A DNA stretch of 64,000 nt from Verrucomicrobiaceae bacterium (GCA_016713245.1 JADJPM010000004.1:744001-808000); one strand, 5' to 3'; numbered from the stretch's first letter, positions 1 through 8,658 are shown. Program-made: numbers and translations. The notes: a model not told the origin generated them from the letters alone.

Positions 1-1
1 A

Positions 2-325
2 AGGCGCTGGAATACCTTTGTGGCCGCGAACAAAGGCACCAACACTGTCTATCTGGATGCACTGGAGAGTTCTGGGTCAAAGTTGTTCCTGGAGGCTTTG
101 CTTCACGAGCTAAATCATTCGAGCATGGAGGAGCTTGAAGAAATTGGCAGCCTGCTTCGACCAGGGAAGGGGTATCCTGACAAAAAACTCCTAGCGAGAG
201 ATCTTTGTTTTGAACTTTGGCCCAAAAACAAGCACCTCCTTCGATCAATAATCCAGGAGCGCTTCTTATATCTCGCGCTTTGGGACGTCGATAGAGACCC
301 ATCTCTCAGGCAGCGAACGAACTGA
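2..325 (+). CDS. Hypothetical protein, 5'-truncated by the window edge
   Basis: The reading frame is open from base 2, so the protein probably begins upstream of the window; a GTG at 20 is the first internal start and would give 101 residues. The visible part is charged and soluble, with a Leu-rich helix (LFLEALLHELNH) followed by EELEEIGSLLRPGKGYPDKK. There is no signal peptide, membrane segment or familiar motif. It is followed 43 bases later, same strand, by the large secreted LamG protein, with no sign of coupling. I do not recognise the family. The orderly amphipathic composition argues for real coding sequence rather than a shadow frame. Confidence 0.5.
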   Translation, partial: RRWNTFVAANKGTNTVYLDALESSGSKLFLEALLHELNHSSMEELEEIGSLLRPGKGYPDKKLLARDLCFELWPKNKHLLRSIIQERFLYLALWDVDRDPSLRQRTN

Positions 326-368
326 CTCCTCTGAAATAGATCACATACCAAGAGGGTTTGATAGTCGC

Positions 369-3300
369 ATGTGCTCTCGCCGAATAACCCTTTTTTGCCT
401 ACTCTATCTCCCCTTCCATGCCCTCGCTCTTCAAGAAACATGGGAGACGGGCTACACCGGCGAGGATGCGAGCGGAAAGCATGTGCTCGGACATTGGAGC
501 TTTGAAAAAGAAGACGGGCTGAAGCTGAATGGCGCGGTGTTGAATGCGAAAGGGCGTTTCGGCAGCGGGCTCGAGTCGTTTCCGGGGTTTCCGGTGCAGG
601 ATGAGCGGCATGCGGCGCTGGTGAGCGTGCTGCCGGTGAAGGGGGCGTTCACGCTGGAGATGTGGATCAAGCCGAAGGCGGAATTCAAACCGGAGCTGCG
701 ATGTTTCCTGCTCGATAAGAAGTATGTCGATCACACGGACTACCAGTGGCAGATCGGCGAGGCGGACAAAGGCGGGCTGCGGCGGATGTTTGTGACGCTG
801 GGCTTCGGCGCGGAGTCGCGGCAGATCTACTCGCAGCCGTTCAAGTTGGGCGAGGAGTGGCACCATGTGGCCTTCACTTACGATGGCGCGGGCGAGGGGA
901 AGTTTTATCGAAATGGCACCGCGGTCGGCGGCGCGAAGCTGGAGGGCTTTGGCGCAGTCGTTCCGGGCAAAAAGGAGTTGAGTCTCGGCGACCGGCTCGG
1001 CAGCAATTACGGCGGCTTTCCCGGTTTGATCGATGAAGTGCGCATCTGCGACGGCGTGCTGAGTTTTGAGCGGGTGGCGATGCAAATCGTGGCCTCACGC
1101 GCGGTTTGGAAGCGCATGGAGACCGCGCGGCCCATCGACATCGTCGTCACGAATCTCAAACGGGACGTGATGAAGGCTGCGACGCTCAAAGCCTCGCTCG
1201 GTGGCAAGACGGAGGACTTCCTCGTGCCGGATCTTGCGGCGGGGAAGAGCTTCACGGCGAAGTTTTCGCTCAATACCGCACTGAAACCGGCTGCGTATGA
1301 GTTGCGGGCACGCTTTGAGACGGGCGACTACGCCACGGAGCAGAGCACGAAGCTGCAGATCGTCGGTCGCACGCCGCCGCGCATGCCGGTGATCATGTGG
1401 GGTGCGGGTGGTGATGAGATTCCGCGGCTCAAAGACCTGGGCTTCACGCACTTCGTCGGTTTCAGCGGCCAGGGGGCGGGTGACATGTGGAAGGAGAAAA
1501 AACTGCTGCCACCGGGGCCGCCGGAATACATCGCGAGGAACCGCGCTTACCTTGATGAGGCCTTGGCGAACGGTTTGGAGGTCGTCGCCAGTCTCTCGCC
1601 GCATGACACGCTGGAGGCAGATCCGAAAAACCTGCGCGTGGATCGAAAAGGCGTGCCTTACACGCGGCAGGACATCATCGCCTCGACACCGGAGTTCGCG
1701 CCGTTTTTTCAAACGCTTGGCACGAGCATCGGCAAGGCTTACGGCGACCATCCGGCCTTCACCACGGCCTTGATCGACTCGGAGGTGCGCGACTCGTCAC
1801 AACCTTCGTTCAGTCCGCTGGAGGTGGAGGCTTACAAGAAGTTCGCCGGCACGGATATTCCTGTGGAGGTGGTGAATCGCAGCGGCGTCGATTGGACGAA
1901 GCTGAAGGACTTTCCAGCGGATCGCGTGATCGCGGATGATCATGCCATTTTGAAATACTACCGCTGGTTCTGGACCGTGGGCGATGGCTGGAATGCGCTG
2001 CACACAGCCCTGCACAAGGGCTTGAAGAGCAGTGCCAGCCGTGCGTGGACCTTCTTTGATCCGGCGGTGCGCCAGCCGAGCATCAGTGGCGCCGGCGGCG
2101 GTGTGGATGTGATCTCGCACTGGACCTACACCTATCCTGACCCGCAACGCATCGGCATGTGTGCGGACCAGCTTTTCGCGATGAGCGCGGCGAGCGGCAA
2201 AAATCAGCGGGTGATGAAGATGACGCAGCTGATTTGGTATCGCTCTCAAACCGCGCCGATCGGCAGCAAGGCACCGGGCGAGGTCGTCGCATGGGAAGAT
2301 CACGATCCCGAGGCCGCCTACATCACCATCGCGCCGATGCACTTGAAGGAGGCGCTTTGGACGAAGATCTCGCGACCGATTCAAGGCATCATGTATCACG
2401 GTTGGCAGTCGCTGGTGCAGACGGACAGCCCGAGCGCGTATCGCTTCACGAATCCGAACACCGCGCCCGTTTTGAAGCAGCTCGTCAAAAACGTCATCGA
2501 GCCGCTGGGGCCGACGCTGATGGAAATCCCGGACGAGCGTAGCGAGGTGGCGTTTTTGGAGAGTTTTACGTCGCAGATGTTTGCGCGACGAGGCGGCTAT
2601 GGCTCGAACATGGGCTGGGAGGCGGATGTGTGGCTCGCGCTTCAACATGCGCATGTGCAGACGGACATCCTCTTCGAGGAAACGCTGCTCAAAAACGGTC
2701 TCAGCGGCCGCAAGGTGCTCGTGATGCCGTTTTGCGATGTGCTGACGCAGTCCGTCGTGGCCCGCATCGCCGACTGGCAGAAGAAGGGCGGCAAGATCGT
2801 CGCGGATGAGTTTCTCTGTCCCGGCTTGAAGGCTGATTTCACGATTCAGAGCTTCAAACGCGAGAAGAAAGCCGCGGAGGACAAAGCGAAGGTGCTGGAG
2901 CTAGCGAAGTCATTCAGCGCACTGCCGCAGAAGGTTTCTTGCGACAACCCGGAGATCATCACGCGGATGCGGAAGTTTGGCGATGCGACCTATGTCTTCG
3001 TCATCAACGACAAACGTGAATACGGCAGCTACGTCGGCCAGCACGGTCTGGTGATGGAAAACGGGATGCCTGCGAGTGGTGTGGTGAGTTTGAAGGCCGA
3101 ATCCGCGAATGTGTATGAGCTGACGGGCACGCAGTTCATCGTCCCCAAACGCGGCGATGATGGCAGCATGAGCTGGAAGGTCGATTTGGGTCCGGGAGAC
3201 GGAAAAATCTTCGTGGTGCTGCCCAAGCCGCTTTTGGGCCTGAAGCTGGAAGTGCCTGAAAGTGCCACCGCAGGCCAAAAAGCGGCCATGAAGCTCCAAA

Positions 3301-3530
3301 TCACCTCCACGGCTGATTCGCCATTGAAGGCCGTGATTCCTGTGAAGGTCGAAATCCGCGATGCGAATGGCGTTTTGACCGAAGGCAGCGGTTTTTATGC
3401 GGCGGAGAATGGTGTTTTGGATCTCAGCCTCGACCTCGCCCCGAATGTCGATCCCGGCACTTGGGAAGTGCGCATGAAGGAACTGGCGAGCGGTATGGAG
3501 GCGGTGCGGTGGATGAAAGTGGCTCGATAG
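369..3530 (+). CDS. Secreted LamG-domain protein with a glycosidase-like central region
   Basis: A 1053-residue protein predicted to be exported: residues 1-20 form a signal peptide (hydrophobic LFCLLYLPFHALA then ALQ). Residues about 38-240 are a LamG/concanavalin-like jelly roll, with hallmark strings FTLEMWIKP (near 94), EWHHVAFTYDG (near 163) and GLIDEVRI (near 219). An Ig-like linker follows, then a region from about 345 (PVIMWGAGGDEIPRLKDLGF) that reads like a TIM-barrel of beta-galactosidase/GH42 type, including a Rossmann-like part near 740-800 resembling the trimerisation domain of those enzymes. The C-terminus is beta-rich. Carbohydrate binding and possibly polysaccharide hydrolysis outside the cytoplasm is the likely role, but I could not fix the catalytic acids. 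ATG at 369 fits the signal peptide. Confidence 0.8.
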   Translation: MCSRRITLFCLLYLPFHALALQETWETGYTGEDASGKHVLGHWSFEKEDGLKLNGAVLNAKGRFGSGLESFPGFPVQDERHAALVSVLPVKGAFTLEMWIKPKAEFKPELRCFLLDKKYVDHTDYQWQIGEADKGGLRRMFVTLGFGAESRQIYSQPFKLGEEWHHVAFTYDGAGEGKFYRNGTAVGGAKLEGFGAVVPGKKELSLGDRLGSNYGGFPGLIDEVRICDGVLSFERVAMQIVASRAVWKRMETARPIDIVVTNLKRDVMKAATLKASLGGKTEDFLVPDLAAGKSFTAKFSLNTALKPAAYELRARFETGDYATEQSTKLQIVGRTPPRMPVIMWGAGGDEIPRLKDLGFTHFVGFSGQGAGDMWKEKKLLPPGPPEYIARNRAYLDEALANGLEVVASLSPHDTLEADPKNLRVDRKGVPYTRQDIIASTPEFAPFFQTLGTSIGKAYGDHPAFTTALIDSEVRDSSQPSFSPLEVEAYKKFAGTDIPVEVVNRSGVDWTKLKDFPADRVIADDHAILKYYRWFWTVGDGWNALHTALHKGLKSSASRAWTFFDPAVRQPSISGAGGGVDVISHWTYTYPDPQRIGMCADQLFAMSAASGKNQRVMKMTQLIWYRSQTAPIGSKAPGEVVAWEDHDPEAAYITIAPMHLKEALWTKISRPIQGIMYHGWQSLVQTDSPSAYRFTNPNTAPVLKQLVKNVIEPLGPTLMEIPDERSEVAFLESFTSQMFARRGGYGSNMGWEADVWLALQHAHVQTDILFEETLLKNGLSGRKVLVMPFCDVLTQSVVARIADWQKKGGKIVADEFLCPGLKADFTIQSFKREKKAAEDKAKVLELAKSFSALPQKVSCDNPEIITRMRKFGDATYVFVINDKREYGSYVGQHGLVMENGMPASGVVSLKAESANVYELTGTQFIVPKRGDDGSMSWKVDLGPGDGKIFVVLPKPLLGLKLEVPESATAGQKAAMKLQITSTADSPLKAVIPVKVEIRDANGVLTEGSGFYAAENGVLDLSLDLAPNVDPGTWEVRMKELASGMEAVRWMKVAR

Positions 3531-3585
3531 TTTTTCAGATTTGTTCTTGCCGAAAGGATGGGGAATAGGCTGCAATACCCGCCTC

Positions 3586-4200
3586 ATGAAGAAATACATC
3601 GCTGAAATCATCGGAACCTTCTTTCTCGTCTATACCGTCTGCCTGACGGTCAGCAGCAAGCAAGAGCTCGCCCCCATCGCCATCGGTCTCTCGCTGGCCG
3701 TTATGATCTTCGCCGGAGGTCATCTCTCCGGCGCTCACTACAATCCCGCCGTGACTGTGGCCGTCTGGCTGCGCGGCAAGATCGGCTTCACGGATGCCAT
3801 CGTTTATATCTTCTGCCAGACCGTGGCAGGCGTGGTGGCGGCCCTCGTGGCGGCTACGCTGGTCGGCAAAGGCGGCGGCGCGGCCCCGATTGACCCACAG
3901 AAGCTTATCGTGGCCGAGGCCATCGGCACCTTTGCCCTCGCCTGGGTGGTGCTGAATGTGGCCACGACCAAAGCGAATGCGAACAACAGCTTCTACGGCG
4001 CTGCCATCGGCCTCACGGTTACGGCGGGTGCGGTGGCTGTCGGTGGCGTTTCCGGTGCGGCTTTCAATCCTGCTGTCGCCACCGGCGCGGTGGCGATGGG
4101 CCTCCTCTCCGGCGGCCAGCTTTGGCTCTACTGGGTGGCGAATCTGCTCGGCGGTGCCGTGGCAGCCCTCGTGTTCAAAGGCATCAAAGCGGACGATTGA
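3586..4200 (+). CDS. Aquaporin / MIP-family channel (atypical second NPA box)
   Basis: A 204-residue polytopic membrane protein of the major intrinsic protein family, expected to pass water or small neutral solutes through the inner membrane. Hydrophobic segments alternate in the two-fold MIP pattern, with NPA boxes at residues 53-55 (HYNPAVTVAV) and 161-163 (FNPAVATGAV). ATG at 3586 was chosen over an upstream in-frame TTG at 3541 because the protein then begins MKKYIAEIIGTFFLVY, typical of the family. It is shorter than GlpF-type channels, which fits a water channel. Oddly, the second NPA is followed by Val where almost all family members have the selectivity-filter Arg. A terminator follows at 4229-4260. 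Confidence 0.9.
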   Translation: MKKYIAEIIGTFFLVYTVCLTVSSKQELAPIAIGLSLAVMIFAGGHLSGAHYNPAVTVAVWLRGKIGFTDAIVYIFCQTVAGVVAALVAATLVGKGGGAAPIDPQKLIVAEAIGTFALAWVVLNVATTKANANNSFYGAAIGLTVTAGAVAVGGVSGAAFNPAVATGAVAMGLLSGGQLWLYWVANLLGGAVAALVFKGIKADD

Positions 4201-4226
4201 TCTCTTCCACCTTCATTTGAATCCCA

Positions 4227-5564
4227 TCACCACCCGGTCGCGAGGCTGGGTGGTTTTTTTGTGCCTTCACTTTCGACCACGAAGGGCGCATAGCGGCTCT
4301 CGTAGTGCTTGGGGATCACGCACTGGACGCGGGCACGGCCGGTTTCGTAGTCTTCGGTCAACACCTTGCCTTCTTGATGGGCGAGAGCGACGAGGTCCAT
4401 GCGATCAAGAGGAAGATCGAGATCGAGGCGGACGACGCGGTCGATCATGAAGTCGCTCAGACGATGGAAGAGATCGTCGAGGCCAAAACCGGTCTTCACG
4501 GAGATGGCGATGGCATCAGGGAATTCGCGCCGCAGTTCGTTCATGCGGGTGTCATCGACGAGATCGATCTTGTTGAGCACGAGGAGGACGCGTTTCTCTC
4601 CTGCGCCGAGCTCGGCGAGCACCTCCGTGGTCGTTTGATAAAACTTCAAAGCCTCAGGGGAGCTGGCGTCGACGACGTGGATGAGGAAATCAGCCAGCGT
4701 GGATTCTTCCAGCGTGGCGCGGAAGGACTGCACGAGGTCATGCGGCAGGTTTCGCACGAACCCGACGGTATCGGTAACGAGCAGGGACTGACCATCGGGC
4801 AGTTCCATGCGTCGCGTGGTGGTGTCGAGCGTGGCAAAGAGCTTGTTCTCCGCGAGCACATCGGCGGCGGTGAGCTTGTTGAGGAGGGAGGATTTGCCTG
4901 CGTTCGTGTAACCGACGATGGCCGCGTGAGCCACGGGCTCGCGGGTGCGTTCCTTGCGCATGGTGTCACGCACGCGGCGCACATCATCGAGCTCCGCTTT
5001 CACGCGGTCGAGGCGTTGATGAGCGAGTCGGCGGTCGGTTTCGAGCTGGGTTTCACCTTCACCACGAGCGGCTCCGGCTCCGCCTTTGCCACCACCGGCA
5101 CCACCGCCCTGGCGGTCAAGATGCGCCCACATGCGGGTGAGACGTGGGATGGAGTATTCGAGGCGTGCCAGCTCCACCTGGAGGCGTGCTTCACGGGTGC
5201 GAGCACGCATGTTGAAGATGTCGAGGATGACCTCATGGCGGTCGATGACGCAGATGTCGCCTTCGGACTCCCAGGCTCGCTGCTGAGCGGGGCTGAGTTC
5301 GTTGTCCCAGACGATGCAATCGGCACTGAGTGCTTTGGCTTGATCGGTGAGTTCCTTGGTTTTGCCGCTGCCAATGAGATAACGAGCGGTGTGCTCGCGG
5401 GCAAAGACGAGCTGGCTGCCGACGATGGTGATGCCGAGCGTGCGAACAAGTTCGCCGAGCTCATCGAGCAAGGCCTGAGCCTCTTCTTTGCGGCGGCGGT
5501 CGAAATACGCACCGATGAGGAAGGCATTCTCGACGTGCTGGGGCTTGTCACGGACATCAAACAT
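4227..5564 (-). CDS. hflX: GTPase HflX
   Basis: A ribosome-associated GTPase of the Obg-HflX superfamily, known in other bacteria to split stalled or heat-damaged 70S ribosomes. The 445-residue length is normal. The N-terminal HflX domain (about 15-200) includes the Gly-rich loop at 150-175 (RQGGGAGGGKGG) and the conserved GEGETQLETDRR. The G domain shows G1 GYTNAGKS at 218-225, G3 DTVGF at 265-269 and G4 NKID at 331-334. ATG at 5564 gives the expected N-terminus. The final residues KKPPSLATGW are encoded by the neighbouring terminator hairpin, so the tail was probably shaped by it. It is convergent with the aquaporin gene and about 55 bases downstream of the glycosyltransferase gene. Confidence 0.96.
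   Translation of the reverse strand: MFDVRDKPQHVENAFLIGAYFDRRRKEEAQALLDELGELVRTLGITIVGSQLVFAREHTARYLIGSGKTKELTDQAKALSADCIVWDNELSPAQQRAWESEGDICVIDRHEVILDIFNMRARTREARLQVELARLEYSIPRLTRMWAHLDRQGGGAGGGKGGAGAARGEGETQLETDRRLAHQRLDRVKAELDDVRRVRDTMRKERTREPVAHAAIVGYTNAGKSSLLNKLTAADVLAENKLFATLDTTTRRMELPDGQSLLVTDTVGFVRNLPHDLVQSFRATLEESTLADFLIHVVDASSPEALKFYQTTTEVLAELGAGEKRVLLVLNKIDLVDDTRMNELRREFPDAIAISVKTGFGLDDLFHRLSDFMIDRVVRLDLDLPLDRMDLVALAHQEGKVLTEDYETGRARVQCVIPKHYESRYAPFVVESEGTKKPPSLATGW
4229..4260 (+). terminator. Rho-independent terminator of the aquaporin gene, inside the hflX 3' end
   Basis: Stem ACCACCC (4229-4235) pairs with GGGTGGT (4248-4254) around a 12-base loop and runs into seven T residues (4254-4260). 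It lies 29 bases after the aquaporin stop. On the minus strand the same bases encode the last ten residues and stop of HflX (stop at 4227-4229), so two convergent genes share the sequence. There is no T-run on the minus side, so it should act on plus-strand transcripts only. Confidence 0.85.
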
Positions 5565-5618
5565 AGGACGCGGAGCATGGAGTGCGGGGATGCGGTGACA
5601 AGCGGTGTCTCCGAATCT

Positions 5619-6350
5619 TCATGCACCACGCTTTTGACGCACGCGCCAGACATCGCGAGCCATGAGGAAGGAATCGCGAAGAAGGTGAACCTTGCCACCG
5701 GGGGTCTCGTGCCAGGAGATGGGCACTTCATGGACCGCACAGCCCGAATCGAGCAGCAGTGTGAGCAGCTCCACATCAAAGGCGAAGCCGTGGATGGTTA
5801 GTTTCGATGCGAGGCGCTCGAAACAGGCTCTTGGGACGAGTTTAAGGCCGCACTGGCTGTCATAGACAGGGATGTTCAGCATCTCGGAGACGAGCGTGGC
5901 ATACACGCGACCGATGAGATGGCGGCGAAAATCTCGGGAGACGGATTTACCGAGCATTTTGACGCGAGAGGCGAAGAGAGCGGTGTTTTCCGGTGCCTCA
6001 CGAGCGAGCTGGATGAGCCGTGCGACTTCCGCCGCCGAGCAGGAGCCATCGGCATCGACAAAGGCGAGCCAGTCCGCGTTTTTCTCCTCATTCCATGCCG
6101 TGTAGATGGCGCCGCCTTTGCCGAGGTTTTGAGGGAGGAAGAGCGGTTCGAGCAGGAAGGGCGTTTTCGAGCGCTGAGCGTCGATGAGCGTTTTCATGCG
6201 CTGTTTTTCAGCGGCATCGGAGCCGTCCTCGACCACGCGAATCGTGATGCCACCGAGTGGAGCGAGCGTCTCACCCAGTTCCGCCAGAAAGGGGGCAATG
6301 CGCCCGCTCTCGTGGTAGCAGGGGATGACGAGGTGGATGCTTGGGGACAT
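5619..6350 (-). CDS. Family 2 glycosyltransferase, polyprenyl-phosphate sugar transferase type
   Basis: A 243-residue GT-A fold enzyme, probably moving a hexose from a nucleotide sugar to a polyprenyl (dolichyl-like) phosphate. Visible motifs: IHLVIPCYHESGRIAPFL at the N-terminus, NLGKGGAIYTAW, the metal-binding FVDADGS, and SQCGLKLVPR with GFAFDVELL, which are typical of the DPG synthase-like subfamily. There is no C-terminal membrane segment, so it may act peripherally. ATG at 6350 was preferred to a GTG at 6380, because the upstream 10 residues are translated from GGGAC repeat DNA. It lies directly upstream of hflX on the same strand. Confidence 0.88.
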   Translation of the reverse strand: MSPSIHLVIPCYHESGRIAPFLAELGETLAPLGGITIRVVEDGSDAAEKQRMKTLIDAQRSKTPFLLEPLFLPQNLGKGGAIYTAWNEEKNADWLAFVDADGSCSAAEVARLIQLAREAPENTALFASRVKMLGKSVSRDFRRHLIGRVYATLVSEMLNIPVYDSQCGLKLVPRACFERLASKLTIHGFAFDVELLTLLLDSGCAVHEVPISWHETPGGKVHLLRDSFLMARDVWRVRQKRGA

Positions 6351-6353
6351 GCG

Positions 6354-6408
6354 GAGGGACGACTGGGACTGGAGGGACACAAAGGACGGAGAGAGTCGTT
6401 TAGCGGTG
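6354..6408. repeat. GGGAC-rich repeat, left copy beside the four-helix-bundle gene
   Basis: Short tandem-like units of GGGAC separated by 3-7 bases, followed by TAGCGGTG at 6401-6408. A second copy with the same order of units and the same TAGCGGTG end lies at 7029-7074, and a relative at 30437-30474. The sequence continues as pyrimidine-rich GTCTC units to about 6440. The two copies bracket the gene at 6400-7020. Confidence 0.6.
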
Positions 6409-7020
6409 TGGGTCTCTTTCGTCTCTCTGGTCTCTGCCGTCCCTGGGTTTTTGCAGGGGCGGCTTTTTGAAGGTTTCGCGGCGGGCGCGGGTCATGCGCT
6501 CACGAATGCCGCCCTCGGCCAAGAACTGACGCTGCTGGGCAGCGAGCTGCTTTTTGAGGAGGAAGATCGTGACCTTGGTGAGGTTGAGCAGGATATTTGC
6601 GGCGATTTCGGGATCGTCACCTTCGATGCCACGCTGAAAATCAGCATAAGAGGCTCCCGGCAGGCGGTTGAGTTCGGCAAAGCGTCGGGCGTAGCGGTGA
6701 TCACGAGGCCAGATGCTGAGCTTCCGAGTGCGGAGGAAGTCTTGGTAGTCTTCTTTCAATTCGTCGAGGCTGCCAATGGCCGTGCCGGTGAGTTTGATCT
6801 CGAGTTCCTTGGAGGTGGCGGAGATGGCGCTGCCTTCGACGATGTTTTGTTTTCCGGAACGGGCTGCCTGCACCATCTGATCCACCGTGCGGTCTCCATA
6901 CTTGGGGAGCCACTTTTTCACGAAGAATACCGTGCCGTCGTAGATGATGACGGCTTTCTGATAGGTGAGCAGCTCTTCATAGCCGCCGGCAGGAGGCAGG
7001 AAGGTGGAGTCCTCTGGCAT
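6400..7020 (-). CDS. Four-helix-bundle protein (S23/IVP-like family)
   Basis: A 206-residue, mostly helical protein with the core pattern of the 23S rRNA-intervening-sequence/four-helix-bundle family: LTYQKAVIIYDGTVFFVKKW near 15, ARSGKQNIVEGSAISATSKELEIKL near 50 and SLDELKEDYQDFL near 83. Free-standing members are common in environmental bacteria and mostly uncharacterised; some act as accessory proteins of diversity-generating retroelements, but none is visible here. The C-terminal extension (about 150-206) is unusually long for the family and ends in a RDGRDQRDERD tail that is simply translated repeat DNA. ATG at 7020 was preferred to one at 7062, which would again add repeat-derived residues. 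GGGAC repeats flank both sides. Confidence 0.75.
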   Translation of the reverse strand: MPEDSTFLPPAGGYEELLTYQKAVIIYDGTVFFVKKWLPKYGDRTVDQMVQAARSGKQNIVEGSAISATSKELEIKLTGTAIGSLDELKEDYQDFLRTRKLSIWPRDHRYARRFAELNRLPGASYADFQRGIEGDDPEIAANILLNLTKVTIFLLKKQLAAQQRQFLAEGGIRERMTRARRETFKKPPLQKPRDGRDQRDERDPHR

Positions 7021-7028
7021 GCGAAAAA

Positions 7029-7074
7029 GGGACGGCAGGGACAGGAGGGACGCAAGGGACAAAACCTAGCGGTG
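7029..7074. repeat. GGGAC-rich repeat, right copy beside the four-helix-bundle gene
   Basis: Four GGGAC units with short spacers followed by a TAGCGGTG end at 7067-7074, the same layout as at 6354-6408. It fills the space between the start of the four-helix-bundle gene and the 3' end of the ABC permease gene. Confidence 0.6.
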
Positions 7075-7084
7075 AACCTTCTGC

Positions 7085-7882
7085 CTACTGCGTGGCAAAC
7101 TTCGTCAGCAGGCCGCGTTTGCGGGTGAGATTGAGGATCCAGAGGAAGAGCCAGCCGGCGAGGGCCATGAAGAGGATGTTGAGTGCGGCGGCATACCCAA
7201 GGTAATTCCAGTTCATGGAGCCGGTCTTCATCACGTCTCGCATGCCTTCAAAGATGTAGGTGGGCGGGAAGCACCACGCGATGGGCTGTGACCATGCGGG
7301 CATGTCCTGCACCGGATAAAACACGGCGACGACGGGCTGGAAGAAAAAAGGAATAGCCCAGGCTAGGGACTCGGCCGCCTGGCCCCAGCGCAGGATGAGG
7401 GCGGTGGAGATCATGCCGAGCGACCAGCCGAAGAGCATCAAATTGAGGAAGAAGGGAATCAGCCACCACTGAAGCTGGAAGATATTGAAGGAATATCCGA
7501 ACCAAGAAATCAGGCTGAGCACCACAGCGGTGACGGTGATGCGTAGCATGCCGACGATGAAGGTGGCGCTGACGTATTCCGTGGCCCGCACGGGAGCGAC
7601 GAAGACATTGAGTAGATTTCGCGTCCACACATCTTCCAGAAAGGAGATAGCCACACCTTGTTGCGCCCTAAACATGATGTCCCAAAGGATCATCGCGCCC
7701 AGCAAGAAGAGGATTTCGTTTCCGAAGGCTGGATTCGTGTTCCGCTGGATGAAGACCGTCACATTTCCCCACACGACCAGATCAACCACCGGCCAGAAGA
7801 CCAGTTCGACGAGGCGCATGGGGCTGCGCGTATAGAGAAAAAGGTAGCGCAGGACGAGGGCGCTGATGATGCGGAAGTTCAT
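7085..7882 (-). CDS. ABC-2 type transporter permease
   Basis: A 265-residue inner-membrane permease with about six hydrophobic segments (for example LVELVFWPVVDLVVWG, EILFLLGAMILWDIMF, VGMLRITVTAVVLSLISW, LGYAAALNILFMALAGWLFLWIL). It has the ABC-2 exporter pattern, including the amphipathic entry helix and the QPVVAVFYPVQDMPAWSQPIAW region before the last segments. The start ATG overlaps the stop of the upstream ATPase gene by four bases, so the two are translationally coupled and form one exporter. The substrate is unknown; NatAB-, polysaccharide- or drug-type export are all possible. Confidence 0.9.
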   Translation of the reverse strand: MNFRIISALVLRYLFLYTRSPMRLVELVFWPVVDLVVWGNVTVFIQRNTNPAFGNEILFLLGAMILWDIMFRAQQGVAISFLEDVWTRNLLNVFVAPVRATEYVSATFIVGMLRITVTAVVLSLISWFGYSFNIFQLQWWLIPFFLNLMLFGWSLGMISTALILRWGQAAESLAWAIPFFFQPVVAVFYPVQDMPAWSQPIAWCFPPTYIFEGMRDVMKTGSMNWNYLGYAAALNILFMALAGWLFLWILNLTRKRGLLTKFATQ

Positions 7883-8658
7883 GGTGCTTTGTCTTTCTGC
7901 GGTTCGTCGATGATTTCGCCATCGCGGGCGATTTTGATGAAGACGTCTTCCAAGTTCGTGCTGCTGGACTGCGCAACGATGTCCGTCGGAGTGCCTTCGC
8001 AGACGATTTTGCCTTTGTGGAGGAAGATGACGCGGTCGCAGACTTCCTCGATGTCACGCATGTTGTGCGAGGTGTAGAGGATGCCGATGTTTCGCTCTCG
8101 CTGCACCTTGCGGACGACTTTGCGCACCTTGTCGGCGATGTCGGGATCGAGACTGGCGGTGGGCTCGTCGAGCATGAGCAGCTCAGGATCGTTCAGGAAG
8201 GCCTTCACGAGGTTCACGCGGGTGGATTCGCCTGCTGAGAGCTGGCCGGTGACGCGTTTGGCGAGGTGAGAGATTTCGAGCAGCTCCATCAGCTCGGCGA
8301 TTTTCTTCTTCGGGTCCCGCACGCCGTAGATCTTGGCAAAGACGAGGAGGTTTTGGCCGACGAGGAGATTGCCTGGCAAGGCGGTGTAGGCGGAGGAGAA
8401 ATTGGCGCGTTGGAGGATGGCGATGCGGTGCTGGTGCAGCGGCAGGCCAAAGGCGAACAAATCACCGCTGGTGGGCAGGGTGAGGCCGAGGAGGCAGTTC
8501 ATCGCGGTGGTTTTGCCGGCACCATTGGCACCGAGTAGGCCGAGGACCTCGCCGCGATGCAGTTGGAAGGAGAAACGGTCCAGGGCCTTCACGCCGTCGA
8601 ACTCGCGGGTGAGATCGCGGGCTTCAAGGATGATTTCACGGTCGTCGGGGGCGGGCAT
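7879..8658 (-). CDS. ABC transporter ATP-binding protein
   Basis: A 259-residue ABC ATPase energising the adjacent ABC-2 permease. Walker A GANGAGKT lies at residues 43-50, the signature LSAGE at 140-144, and Walker B LLMLDEP at 160-166, followed by the D-loop TASLD and a switch His in YTSHNMRDIEEV. The short signature (LSAGE rather than LSGGQ) and overall layout match CcmA/NatA-like exporters. It is the first gene of a two-gene unit; its stop overlaps the permease start. ATG at 8658 gives MPAPDDREIILEARDLTREF, a normal N-terminus. Confidence 0.93.
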   Translation of the reverse strand: MPAPDDREIILEARDLTREFDGVKALDRFSFQLHRGEVLGLLGANGAGKTTAMNCLLGLTLPTSGDLFAFGLPLHQHRIAILQRANFSSAYTALPGNLLVGQNLLVFAKIYGVRDPKKKIAELMELLEISHLAKRVTGQLSAGESTRVNLVKAFLNDPELLMLDEPTASLDPDIADKVRKVVRKVQRERNIGILYTSHNMRDIEEVCDRVIFLHKGKIVCEGTPTDIVAQSSSTNLEDVFIKIARDGEIIDEPQKDKAP

